Program-made: the position numbers and the translations under genes
Notes under the pieces: model-generated
Databases searched by the model: none
Told to the model about the DNA's origin: nothing
The model's input: only the letters and a program-made list of their open reading frames with translations
NCBI GenBank assembly: GCA_000785145.2
Contig: JSZA02000029.1
Span: 1 to 63,715, forward strand
Length of the DNA: 63,715 nucleotides
Direction of reading: 5' to 3'
Source of the DNA: Candidatus Thiomargarita nelsonii
GTDB lineage: Bacteria > Pseudomonadota > Gammaproteobacteria > Beggiatoales > Beggiatoaceae
Shown here: piece by piece, positions 27,126 through 35,366 of the stretch
Layout of the letters: every line of letters begins with the position of its first letter
Position numbering within the stretch: the first letter of the stretch is position 1

Positions 27126-27397
27126 AAGCGAGATCAGTTGTTTCGGGAATTTCGCTCCGCGGATTTCCCGAAACCCAGTTAAGCGAGATCAGTTGTTTCG
27201 GGAATTTCGCTCCGCGGATTTCCCGAAACCCAGTTAAGCGAGATCAGTTGTTTCGGGAATTTCGCTCCGCGGATTTCCCGAAACCCAGTTAAGCGAGATC
27301 AGTTGTTTCGGGAATTGAGCGTAGCGGATTTCCCGAAACCCAGTTAAGCGAGATCAGTTGTTTCGGGAAATCCGCGGAGCGAAATTCCCGAAACAAC
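27126..27397. repeat. Five tandem 55-bp repeats with internal TTTCGGGAAAT-type palindrome
   Basis: Units begin with AAGCGAGATCAGTTG at 27126, 27181, 27236, 27291 and 27346, an exact 55-base period. Each holds a TTTCGGGAA...TTCCCGAAA stem. In the fourth and fifth units the loop differs (TTGAGCGTAGCGG, and an inverted loop). There are no unique spacers, so this is not a CRISPR array. Confidence 0.9.
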
Positions 27398-27428
27398 GAA
27401 AATTCATGGTTCGGTACTTAATTCAGGC

Positions 27429-30400
27429 TCACCGATAGAGCCACACCCGCATCAAAGAGAGCAATTTATTTTTATCCACCGGTTTCGTCAAATAATCATT
27501 CGCTCCCGCTTCTATACATTTTGATTTGTCACCTTTCATGGCTTTCGCAGTGAGGGCAATGATAGGTAGTTGACGAAAACGTGATTGTTCTCGGATTTTC
27601 CGCATCGTCTCATAACCGTCCATCTCTGGCATCATAATGTCCATTAAGACCAGATCGATAGCGGTTTCCTGCTCCAATATGGCTAAAGCTTCGACACCAT
27701 TTTCTCCAACGACAACTTCCATATGTTTTTCTTCTAGCACACTCACTAAGGCAAACACATTGCGGACATCATCATCCACCAGCAGTATCTTTTTATCCTT
27801 GAAGACGACCTCTTTATCATGCACATTTTGTAGCATTTGCTGTTTGTCTGGGGCTAACTTGGATTCCACTTGATGGAGAAAGAGGGTCGCTTCATCTAAC
27901 AAGCGTACCTGCGAGCGAACTTCTTTAACTGTAAGCGTCTTACTAACCCGTTGCAATAGGGCTTTTTCATCCAAGCTCAATTCGCGTTCAGCATAAATAA
28001 TCACAGGTATCTGGGAAAAATGCTCATCTTGGTTGAGTTGCTCTAGCAGTTGGAAGCCCGCCCCCTGTTCATCTACATCGAGAATAATACAGTCAAAGCT
28101 GATTTGGTTCAGATGCAGTAAAGCATCCGCCTTCGATTGAGCGATTGTCGTTTTGACATCCCCACCGCCCACTAATTCCATAATCTCTTGCCCATGTGAT
28201 GCCTTATTGACGACGATCAATAAAGTTTTCACCGTCTTCGCCACAAAGTCTTTGAGCTTTTTGAAAGTCTCCCCCAGCTGCCCCATATTGACCGGCTTGT
28301 GTAAATAACCTATCGCGCCCATTTGTTTAGCCTCCTGGCTTTGCTCATAAGCGGATATAAAATGCACCGGAATATGTCGTGTGTTTGGGTTATCTTTCAA
28401 TCTTTGCATAACCGACCAGCCATCGAGTTGTGGTAAACCCACATCAAGAATAATGGCATCGGGTAGATACTGTTCTGCCAGTTGCAAACCCGTTTTGCCA
28501 TCCTCTGCAAGCAGGTATTTAAAGTCTTTTTCCCGTGCCAACTCAGAAAGTACGCTAGAAAATATACGATCATCTTCAATGATCAAGAGCACATTGTCAT
28601 TGGGCGTTAATTTCTCCCTTTCATCCTCGTTCTGAGTCGCACTGGCTGCTTGTTCGGTGACGGTTTCGCTGAGAGTCGCTGGCACTTGGGGCTCTTCAAC
28701 GCTTTCAGATATTAATTCTAATTCAAATTTTTCGGGTAAATAGAGCGTGAATGTACTGCCTTTACCTTCTTCACTCTCTAATTGCAAATCGCCACCAAGG
28801 ACTTTCGCTAATTCCCTAGAGATAGATAAACCAAGTCCTGTGCCACCATAATGCCGGCTGGTGCTACCATCCCCTTGCTGGAAGGCTTCAAAGACGGCTT
28901 GTTGTTTGTCTTTGGCTATGCCTATACCCGTATCAGCTACACTGATCGCAACGGTTTTGGCGGAACCCGGTTGTATCATCATGCTGATTTGGCCTTCACT
29001 GGTGAATTTGAAGGCATTTGAAAGCAGATTGTTGATAATTTGTTTGAGCCTTTGCCCATCTGTGTACAATAGAGCGGGTAATCCTTCTTCAAGTTGGATA
29101 TGGAAATCCAGCCGCCTATCTTCCGCAACAGGGCGGAATTTCTGTTCAACCGTATCCACTAGCTCTGTCAGTAAGATATCTTCAGGCTGAATTTCAATTT
29201 TTCCCGCTTCAACCTTAGATAAATCAAGGATTTCATTAATCAGCGTCAGCAAGTCCGCACCGGCATCCTGGATGGTTTCAGCATATTCCCTTTGTTTATC
29301 TGTCATATTTTTGTCATCGTTGTCTGCTAACAGTTGCGCGAGTATCAGCATACTGTTTAACGGTGTGCGTAATTCATGGGACATATTGGCGAGAAATTCA
29401 GATTTGTATTTGCTCGCTAATGCCAATTCCTTGGCTTTAATCTCAATCGCCACGTTTGCTTTTTCCATCTCAATTTGGTTTTTTTCCAGCACAAAATTGG
29501 TTTGACGGATTTCATTTTTTTGTTCTTCTAACTCTGTCGAGCGTTCTGCCAGTTCCTCATTGCTTTGGCGCAATTCTTCCTGTTGAGATTGTAATTCTTC
29601 CGTCTGAACTTGCAGTTCTTCTGACTGGTTTTGCAATTCTTCATTGGTATGCTGAAGTTCTTGCTGTTGTCGTTGCAGTTTCTTTCTCTGCTGTTGGCTT
29701 TGCTCTAAGAGAAGCTGCATACGTTGGCGTGATTGGGCTGTATTGATGGCTATCCCAATATGTGGCATGACCATTTGGAAAAATTCCTGTTGAATAGTCG
29801 TCGGTGCATCCTCAGAAAAACCGATTTCAATCACGCCTTTTAGTTCATCTTCATACAAAAAAGGGACAAGGATCACATACTCTGGAATAGCAGTCGTTAG
29901 GCCTGATTGAAGAATGTAAGAGAATTCTTTTGGCGTTTGCTTGCGGGCAATTATTTTATTCTCCAGTGCCGCTTGTCCAACCAGTCCTTCACCTATCCTA
30001 AATTGATTGTGGATATTATCACTGGGGGTATAGGCATAACTGGCGAACAGTTGCAAAACTTGGTCTTGTTCTTCTTCTATCAGAAGATAAAATAAGCCAA
30101 TTTGGCCTTTTATATAAGTCGTCATGAAAGTAATGATATTCTTTGCCAAATTCGAGAGTGCCAATTCGCCAGTCATTTGCTCATTTAACTGTGCTTGCCC
30201 CGTTTTAAGCCAATCCGCTCTGGCATTCTTTTTTGAAACGGCAAGCAACTTGTTCGCGGCGACTTCTAAAGCATTTTTGACTTGGACAAAGTCTCCTCTA
30301 TATTTTACATTCGCCTTGATCTGTCCCTTAGCCTCAGCTAATCCTTGAGAGAGTTGAACAATATCTTCAATCACCATACGCTGGTTATACAACGCCGCTA

Positions 30401-31865
30401 CTAGCCCCTCTTTTATTTTTAATAACTCTCCTTTGTATTGAGCCTGTGGCGTGACGCGCAGATTGCCTTCTGCTAAGCTATGAGAAATTTGAACAATATC
30501 CTGAGTGACGGCTTCAAATTCCTTATTTTTTGTTTCTAAGGTCTCAAATGAGGTTTGCAGTTGTTGCGCCATGCGATTAAAGGATTGCGCCAGTTGCCCT
30601 AATTCGTCAGCTCGTTCAACCGGTAAAATGATACCGCCTTTTTCATCTTGTGTGATAAGATTAAAGTTGCCATAAGCAATTTTTTGACTGGCAAAAATAA
30701 AGTCACGCAAAGGTTTTGCGATTTCTCTGCGTAAAACTAAAAATAGCACGATTATTTCAATAATCAGTGAAATCAAGCCCAAGAATAGGATAAAATAGGC
30801 GGCTTGAACCGCCCGTGCTGATAACAGTGATTTAGGATAAACGGTGACAAAGTACCAGTCTGGTCCATAAATCTTGGTGATGGCGAGGAATTCCTCTTCT
30901 TGCGTATTTTCAATAACGATTTGACCATATTTCAGATTTTTGACATATTCAAAAATATGCTTCAAGTGCTGATCCCCTGACTCAAGAATATCAAAGTATC
31001 CCATCTTGTCTTGAATCTCGGTTATTTTGTCGGGATGTGCAATCAAGCGACCATCTGGGCGTAGGATCAGATTATAAGTCCCTTCAAGCTTGTGATTGAT
31101 AGTCCGCTTCATCAGTTCATTGAGGATAATGTCGTGTCCAATAGTGGCGATATGTCTGCCTTGTACATCATCAACTGGGGTTTCTAAAGAGACCTTCCAA
31201 AGGTTGACAACATGGTCAAAGTAAAGTCCGGTCCAGGCGGGTTTTCGCTTTGGATTATGCTTTTTGTCAGAAATGTAGAAATACTCTTCGTTTTGGATAT
31301 TGAGGTCAGCTTGAGCCGTGAGCGCCCAGGGTTCATCTGGCCAATAGTTGGTCACGATATTTTCAGGGGCGTTTATATAAGTATCCGCAAAACGATTAGC
31401 CCATGCAGGACCATAAGTGGTCAACAGTTGGTAAAAAGTGACAACACGCCGCCGAATATCGGCATTCAGTTCTACCTGGGGACCAATAAATACACTGGGA
31501 TATTTGGTGGTATCAAAGTTTTTTGGGTCTTGATCTTTGGGGCGATTACGTGTGGTGCCATCTGACCATTCAACAAATAATTGGTCAAATTCTTGTTGTG
31601 GTGAGTAACTACCCAGCGTTTTTAGTCGCTGCTCTAGTTCTTTTTTGAGAATATGATGGTTGTCTTGAGCCAATCTAAAAACACTACTTTCTCGTTGTCC
31701 ACGCTCAGTGATGTATTTTTCAAGCTGTTCCACGGTTTGCGATTTTAAGATCGAGACGATATGCCAATAGCTGAACAAAGTCGTCAAAATAATGACAATC
31801 GCTATTAGGATACCCATCTTGATCAGGGTTTGACGAGTTAGCGAACCTTGTCGGTATGACAACAT
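27429..31865 (-). CDS. Hybrid sensor histidine kinase: dCache sensor, HAMP, GAF, HisKA-HATPase, three receiver domains
   Basis: This 1478-residue inner-membrane signalling protein has TM1 at about 15-37, a large periplasmic dCache-like sensor, TM2 at about 350-375 and a HAMP region. A GAF domain (about 560-690) and a long Gln/Glu-rich coiled coil (about 700-800) come next. The HisKA domain has the phosphoacceptor H830 in SHELRTPLN, and the HATPase domain has LSNAFKFT, ADTGIGI and HYGGTGLGL. Three receivers follow. The first (ILDVGLPQLDG) and third (LVLMDIMMPEMDG) look intact. The middle one keeps ILDVDE but lacks the acidic pair. AGGAGA lies five bases before the ATG. No dedicated output regulator is adjacent. 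Confidence 0.92.
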   Translation of the reverse strand: MLSYRQGSLTRQTLIKMGILIAIVIILTTLFSYWHIVSILKSQTVEQLEKYITERGQRESSVFRLAQDNHHILKKELEQRLKTLGSYSPQQEFDQLFVEWSDGTTRNRPKDQDPKNFDTTKYPSVFIGPQVELNADIRRRVVTFYQLLTTYGPAWANRFADTYINAPENIVTNYWPDEPWALTAQADLNIQNEEYFYISDKKHNPKRKPAWTGLYFDHVVNLWKVSLETPVDDVQGRHIATIGHDIILNELMKRTINHKLEGTYNLILRPDGRLIAHPDKITEIQDKMGYFDILESGDQHLKHIFEYVKNLKYGQIVIENTQEEEFLAITKIYGPDWYFVTVYPKSLLSARAVQAAYFILFLGLISLIIEIIVLFLVLRREIAKPLRDFIFASQKIAYGNFNLITQDEKGGIILPVERADELGQLAQSFNRMAQQLQTSFETLETKNKEFEAVTQDIVQISHSLAEGNLRVTPQAQYKGELLKIKEGLVAALYNQRMVIEDIVQLSQGLAEAKGQIKANVKYRGDFVQVKNALEVAANKLLAVSKKNARADWLKTGQAQLNEQMTGELALSNLAKNIITFMTTYIKGQIGLFYLLIEEEQDQVLQLFASYAYTPSDNIHNQFRIGEGLVGQAALENKIIARKQTPKEFSYILQSGLTTAIPEYVILVPFLYEDELKGVIEIGFSEDAPTTIQQEFFQMVMPHIGIAINTAQSRQRMQLLLEQSQQQRKKLQRQQQELQHTNEELQNQSEELQVQTEELQSQQEELRQSNEELAERSTELEEQKNEIRQTNFVLEKNQIEMEKANVAIEIKAKELALASKYKSEFLANMSHELRTPLNSMLILAQLLADNDDKNMTDKQREYAETIQDAGADLLTLINEILDLSKVEAGKIEIQPEDILLTELVDTVEQKFRPVAEDRRLDFHIQLEEGLPALLYTDGQRLKQIINNLLSNAFKFTSEGQISMMIQPGSAKTVAISVADTGIGIAKDKQQAVFEAFQQGDGSTSRHYGGTGLGLSISRELAKVLGGDLQLESEEGKGSTFTLYLPEKFELELISESVEEPQVPATLSETVTEQAASATQNEDEREKLTPNDNVLLIIEDDRIFSSVLSELAREKDFKYLLAEDGKTGLQLAEQYLPDAIILDVGLPQLDGWSVMQRLKDNPNTRHIPVHFISAYEQSQEAKQMGAIGYLHKPVNMGQLGETFKKLKDFVAKTVKTLLIVVNKASHGQEIMELVGGGDVKTTIAQSKADALLHLNQISFDCIILDVDEQGAGFQLLEQLNQDEHFSQIPVIIYAERELSLDEKALLQRVSKTLTVKEVRSQVRLLDEATLFLHQVESKLAPDKQQMLQNVHDKEVVFKDKKILLVDDDVRNVFALVSVLEEKHMEVVVGENGVEALAILEQETAIDLVLMDIMMPEMDGYETMRKIREQSRFRQLPIIALTAKAMKGDKSKCIEAGANDYLTKPVDKNKLLSLMRVWLYR

Positions 31866-31899
31866 TAGATCTCCTTTTTTTTATTAATGGATGGAATAT

Positions 31900-31975
31900 A
31901 TATGCCAAGGGCAATCCTTTATGGTTGGCCTGACTTTCAATATATATGCCAAGGGCAACCACTAGGGCATTGCAA
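31900..31975. repeat. GGGCAAT/GGTTG repeats upstream of the kinase
   Basis: Two partial copies of the GGGCAATCCTTTATGGTTGG family, each next to ATATATGCCAA, lie in the leader region of the sensor kinase gene. The gap 31976-32111 is AT-rich, with no gene seen. Confidence 0.6.
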
Positions 31976-32111
31976 TCCCCCTGACTGTTTGATTGTCATT
32001 ATTATATTTGAAATGACAGTATAAAAAATGTTTTGTTTGTACATAAAACATTTTTATTATTGTGTGTTTAAAATTTTACTCTATTAAAAATAGTTATGCA
32101 AAAAAAATTTT

Positions 32112-32139
32112 AGGAGTCCAAGATTTATCTTGGACTCCT
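32112..32139. terminator. R1 palindrome with T run
   Basis: AGGAGTCCAAGAT/ATCTTGGACTCCT forms a perfect 13-bp stem followed by TTTTT on the plus strand, and is preceded by an A run on the other. It would act as an intrinsic terminator in either direction. It lies between the divergent kinase and coaBC-like regions. Confidence 0.5.
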
Positions 32140-32202
32140 TTTTAAAAGATAATATGATGCTCTCAACCACAGTACAACCGGAAAAGAGAATGGATTCAAA
32201 AT

Positions 32203-32367
32203 ATGTTAAGCAAGATAAAAAAGAAAATTAAGCACTATTTTTGTCTGGTTAAATTGGATGGAGAATGGTTTCGTAGCGATGCGAGCTATTCCAAAGAAGC
32301 CATGCAGCTTTTAGCTGAGTCTGATCCAGAAATGTCTCACTTTCTTCATGAAAGATTCACTGTCTGA
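32203..32367 (+). CDS. Possible small protein (54 aa)
   Basis: The frame MLSKIKKKIKHYFCLVKLDG...HFLHERFTV has protein-like composition and ends shortly before the next small ORF. No convincing ribosome site is present. It could also be the front part of a frameshifted gene that continues in the next frame. Confidence 0.3.
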   Translation: MLSKIKKKIKHYFCLVKLDGEWFRSDASYSKEAMQLLAESDPEMSHFLHERFTV

Positions 32368-32404
32368 TCTCATGCAAAAAAGACCTTTTTATAAGGAGGT
32401 GAAT

Positions 32405-32542
32405 GTGACTTTAGAGTTGTTAAGTTATAATCCTAAAGTGGCTTTTTTAAGGGCTATGGCTGGATTGTTCGTCAGTTCTGAAAAACTTCATTCCGTGATA
32501 GAAAAGCGGAATTTGGCTTATGAAGATTATAAGGAAACATGA
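32405..32542 (+). CDS. Small protein (45 aa) upstream of the CoaBC-like gene
   Basis: A GTG at 32405 follows a near-perfect Shine-Dalgarno AAGGAGG at 32393-32399 with five bases spacing. The product reads M-TLELLSYNPKVAFLRAMAGL... and ends with a TGA one base before the coaBC-like ATG, so the two are probably translationally coupled. A longer frame from 32348 has no ribosome site. No family is recognised. Confidence 0.45.
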   Translation: MTLELLSYNPKVAFLRAMAGLFVSSEKLHSVIEKRNLAYEDYKET

Positions 32543-32543
32543 T

Positions 32544-33791
32544 ATGAATGAATGGGATATGAGTCCTCCGCCGCCATCTGATTTAGGCGATCATGATGTT
32601 TTTCGTTTAGGCAATCATTTGGTTGGAAAACGGGTAGCGCTTTTGGTAACGGGCGGTATTGCAGCGATGAAGGCGCCGCTTATAGCACGTTCTCTTCGAC
32701 AACAAGGCGCGGAGGTTGTGGCTTATGTTTCTTCTGAGGCTTTGAGATATACAACCAGCGATGCTTTGGAATGGAGTACAACGCATTCGGTTGTGAGTCA
32801 TTTGAGTCCTCATTCTGAACATTTAAGCGATAGGGTCCCTTTTGACATTTTTCTGGTCGCGCCTGCGACTTATAATACGATTAATAAAATGGCAAATGGT
32901 ATTGCTGATGGTGTGATTAGCACAACCATCGCTTCAGCTATCGGTAGGATGGAACAGGGTAAGTCAAAGGTATTGATTGCGCCAACGATGCATAATTCTC
33001 TGCACAATGGTATTTTGACGGCGTCGTTGAAAAAGTTGAAGGCGATGGGTGTGTGCATTATTCCGCCCAGGGAGGCGAATGGTAAACATAATATTCCCCA
33101 TGAAAAGACGCTGACTGCGGAAGTTTGTCGGGCAGCGAGTTCTTCATCTCTGAAAGAGGTGCCTATTTTAGTCACGGGTGGTCCGACGCCGGTGCCTATT
33201 GATAATGTACGGAGAATTCTCAATCGTTTCCGTGGCAAGTTGGGTGTTAAAATTTTGGAAGAGTTGTATTTGCGTGGTGCGGATGTACTTCTTATTCATG
33301 GTGATGGTGCCTATTGTCCGCCAGCGCATTTGCCTTATGTGGTGGCAAGAACTTATGATGATTATCTTCATAAGGTGATGGCTGAATTTGGGCGGAAAGA
33401 TTATGGCATTGGGATATTTTCGGCGGGTGTTGCCGATTATAAACCGGATAAAACGTTAGCGGGTAAGATGCCAAGTGGTCAAGCCGATTTTTCGTTGAAT
33501 TTAGTGCCGACTGTGAAGGTGATTGATGAGGTTAAAAAACAATTTCCTCATCTTTTTATGTTGACTTTTAAGTATCAAGAAAATATTACTCATAATGAGT
33601 TGATGGAAATTGCACAAAAACGGCTCAATTCAGGGTATCCTGCGATTGTGGCGAATCGAGGTGAAGAGCAGGGTCCAAATGGTGAGCAAATTGCTCATCT
33701 TGTCACAGGTGATGAGACGAGAAAATTCTTGGGTAAACAAGAAATAGCGATTGGTATTGCGGATTATCTTGAAGAGGTTTGGCGTAGGTAG
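32544..33791 (+). CDS. Divergent CoaBC-like flavoprotein (phosphopantothenoylcysteine synthase/decarboxylase family)
   Basis: The 415-residue protein has the two-domain plan of CoaBC. The N-terminal flavoprotein domain has VALLVTGGIAAMKAP and LVAPATYNTINKMANGIADGV. The C-terminal ligase-like domain has VTGGPTPVPIDNVR...GKLG and AGVADYKP. CoaBC makes 4'-phosphopantetheine for coenzyme A. However, the usual PAMN..MW is PTMHNSLHNG here, and the ACG..G.GR active-site cysteine motif of the decarboxylase is replaced by EANGKHNIPHEK. It may therefore be a paralogue with another role. The ATG at 32544 has AAGGA upstream and directly follows the small gene's stop. Confidence 0.75.
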   Translation: MNEWDMSPPPPSDLGDHDVFRLGNHLVGKRVALLVTGGIAAMKAPLIARSLRQQGAEVVAYVSSEALRYTTSDALEWSTTHSVVSHLSPHSEHLSDRVPFDIFLVAPATYNTINKMANGIADGVISTTIASAIGRMEQGKSKVLIAPTMHNSLHNGILTASLKKLKAMGVCIIPPREANGKHNIPHEKTLTAEVCRAASSSSLKEVPILVTGGPTPVPIDNVRRILNRFRGKLGVKILEELYLRGADVLLIHGDGAYCPPAHLPYVVARTYDDYLHKVMAEFGRKDYGIGIFSAGVADYKPDKTLAGKMPSGQADFSLNLVPTVKVIDEVKKQFPHLFMLTFKYQENITHNELMEIAQKRLNSGYPAIVANRGEEQGPNGEQIAHLVTGDETRKFLGKQEIAIGIADYLEEVWRR

Positions 33792-33804
33792 AGGGTTTTT
33801 TTTT

Positions 33805-33830
33805 GGAGTCCAAAGCTTTAGCTTTGGACT
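33805..33830. terminator. AAAGCTTTAGCTTT palindrome with T run
   Basis: AGTCCAAAGC/GCTTTGGACT stem followed by TTTTTTT lies 13 bases after the coaBC-like stop. On the minus strand it directly follows the truncated antitoxin gene. It probably terminates transcription from both sides. Confidence 0.55.
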
Positions 33831-33834
33831 TTTT

Positions 33835-34029
33835 TTATACCTGTTTTAAAGTCGGCAAGGGTATTTGAAAAAAGTCTGAAAAAAGCTTTTGCGTCATCTT
33901 TGTTTTTTGACGAATAGCGGCCACATCAAGCGCATCAAAAACATGAACACGCGCTCCCGTTTGCTGGCCTTCTTTCCATGCAATCGCATCTTCCATACCT
34001 TGTTTTAAGGATTCAAATCTCTCACTCAT
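33835..34029 (-). CDS. XRE-type antitoxin, C-terminally truncated
   Basis: This 64-residue protein begins MSERFESLKQGMEDAIAWKEG and enters an HTH (VAAIRQKTKMTQKLFSDFFQIPLPTLKQ). Family members continue through W-E-Q-G-R-R and a recognition tail. Here the frame stops two residues after TLK, where the AAAGCTTTAGCTTT palindrome starts. The HTH is therefore cut inside its recognition region, and repressor activity is doubtful. It follows the RelE-type toxin gene by nine bases, in the toxin-first order of HigBA-like modules. Confidence 0.65.
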   Translation of the reverse strand: MSERFESLKQGMEDAIAWKEGQQTGARVHVFDALDVAAIRQKTKMTQKLFSDFFQIPLPTLKQV

Positions 34030-34038
34030 TTTATTTAC

Positions 34039-34371
34039 CTATCCTTTCAATATCGCTGCTAGTTTTGAAAGCTCATTTTTTTCAGCTTTCGTTAAACTGT
34101 CTTTCTCACCTTTTTTATAAACATCCAGTAAATGCACATAACCGTCTTTAGATACAAACAACTGAATAATACGAACGCCCCCGCTTTTGCCAGCGGCATA
34201 TCGAAGCTTTCGACACCCGCCTGTTCCGATTATCAAATCACCCATTTCAGGATCAGCAGCAAGCATATCGACAATCTTCTGTTTTTGATCTTCCGTCAAA
34301 AGTTTGGCGGCTTGTGAAAGATAATGAGCATGTTCGACAACGGTTGCAAGCCCACCGCCCGATGGTGGCAT
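34039..34371 (-). CDS. RelE/HigB-type toxin (RNase fold)
   Basis: The 110-residue protein matches the RelE-type family of toxins with central GTGGCRKLRYA.GKSGGVRIIQLFV and C-terminal VYKKGEKDSLTKAEKNELSKL. Such toxins cleave translated mRNA. The ATG overlaps the stop of the upstream hydrolase gene as TGATG. It is paired with the truncated XRE antitoxin at 33835. Either the toxin is tolerated because another antitoxin is present, or it has become inactive. Confidence 0.78.
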   Translation of the reverse strand: MPPSGGGLATVVEHAHYLSQAAKLLTEDQKQKIVDMLAADPEMGDLIIGTGGCRKLRYAAGKSGGVRIIQLFVSKDGYVHLLDVYKKGEKDSLTKAEKNELSKLAAILKG

Positions 34372-35162
34372 CACAAAACCTTCAAAAAGTGCAAAACGCT
34401 AAGCTTCCATTGTTCTGGATTGGCGGCTAAATAAGATAAATGTCCCACCCCCGCAAAACGCTCAAATCTTTTTTCACCTTTTAAGTTTCTAAAAACAGCC
34501 TCTGCCTCATCAATGGTAGCCCTGTTGTCTTTTGTGCCATGTAACATCAGAGCAGGGCATTGAACTTTTTTGGCATAATCTGCGGGATTATGGCTAAATC
34601 CATAAAATCCACTTTGTAGGCTCCCCCAAGATACTAGAATATGAGCCGCCGGAAATGAAGGTAAGCCCATCATAGAAAAACGATTTTTTACAGTTGTCAG
34701 CATTTTGTTAAAGATAGCTTCAATGATAATGGCATCGGGCTGCGTATTATTGGCAGAGATGGCGCGGAGAATAGCGGCACTTCCCATTGATTGACCATAA
34801 AGTATTAATGGTTTATTGCCCAACATTTTTTGGATATATTCAACAGCCTTGCTAACATCGTCAGCTTCATAATAACCAATACTGGTTGTACTTTGGTTAG
34901 AGCCGCCGCTGCCCCGAAAATCAACCAGAAAAGTTTCATAATCCATTTCGTGAAAGGCGCGAGCGGCGGGTAGTAAACTGGATTTGGAGGCGGCATAGCC
35001 GTGAAATAAGAGAATGATACCTTTTGATTGTGCATGGGGTATATGCCAAGCTTCTAGTTCAATCTCATTATTGACGTTAATTCGATGAGTTTCAAACAAC
35101 AGAGCCAGATTATCAGGCGTGCTGGTATTGAGCGGTTTTGGAATTTGAACACCGTTTAACAA
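34371..35162 (-). CDS. Alpha/beta hydrolase (serine aminopeptidase S33-like), N-terminus frameshifted
   Basis: The hydrolase core has LLFHGYAASKSSLL, the nucleophile elbow GQSMGS, an acid in HGTKDNRA and a catalytic-type histidine in GVGHLSY. The frame begins at TTG or just after a TAG. Upstream on the same strand, but in another frame, an ATG at 35287 encodes a 39-codon peptide with a membrane anchor (FKLVIVLLLILFNIIAYRHA). Relatives carry exactly such an anchor directly ahead of the hydrolase domain, so a deletion or frameshift near 35190 has probably separated the two parts. The downstream stop overlaps the toxin start. Confidence 0.72.
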   Translation of the reverse strand: MLNGVQIPKPLNTSTPDNLALLFETHRINVNNEIELEAWHIPHAQSKGIILLFHGYAASKSSLLPAARAFHEMDYETFLVDFRGSGGSNQSTTSIGYYEADDVSKAVEYIQKMLGNKPLILYGQSMGSAAILRAISANNTQPDAIIIEAIFNKMLTTVKNRFSMMGLPSFPAAHILVSWGSLQSGFYGFSHNPADYAKKVQCPALMLHGTKDNRATIDEAEAVFRNLKGEKRFERFAGVGHLSYLAANPEQWKLSVLHFLKVL

Positions 35163-35287
35163 AATTTTTAGTTTTTGCCAATAAGATAAAGACTCATACT
35201 ATAGGCGTGTCGATAGGCAATTATATTAAATAAGATAAGGAGCAACACGATTACAAGTTTAAAACAATGAGAAAATTTCTTCAACAT
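35163..35287 (-). pseudogene. Detached N-terminal membrane anchor of the hydrolase gene
   Basis: ATG at 35287, then MLKKFSHCFKLVIVLLLILF and NIIAYRHAYSMS, ending at a TAA close to 35169. The sequence fits the signal anchor of alpha/beta hydrolases of this type but is out of frame with the domain at 34371-35162. A missing stretch between AYRHAYSM and SLSYWQKL of about a dozen codons would explain it. Confidence 0.5.
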
Positions 35288-35366
35288 AGTATAAAATACT
35301 ACAACCTCATGAGTGCAAGGCGTACCTTGCACACGATTTATGGTATAAAAAAAAGAGAGTTAATAG

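Noticed and set aside
27126..27397. Possible CRISPR array
   Set aside because: The repeats are contiguous with an exact 55-base period, with no unique spacers and no cas genes nearby.
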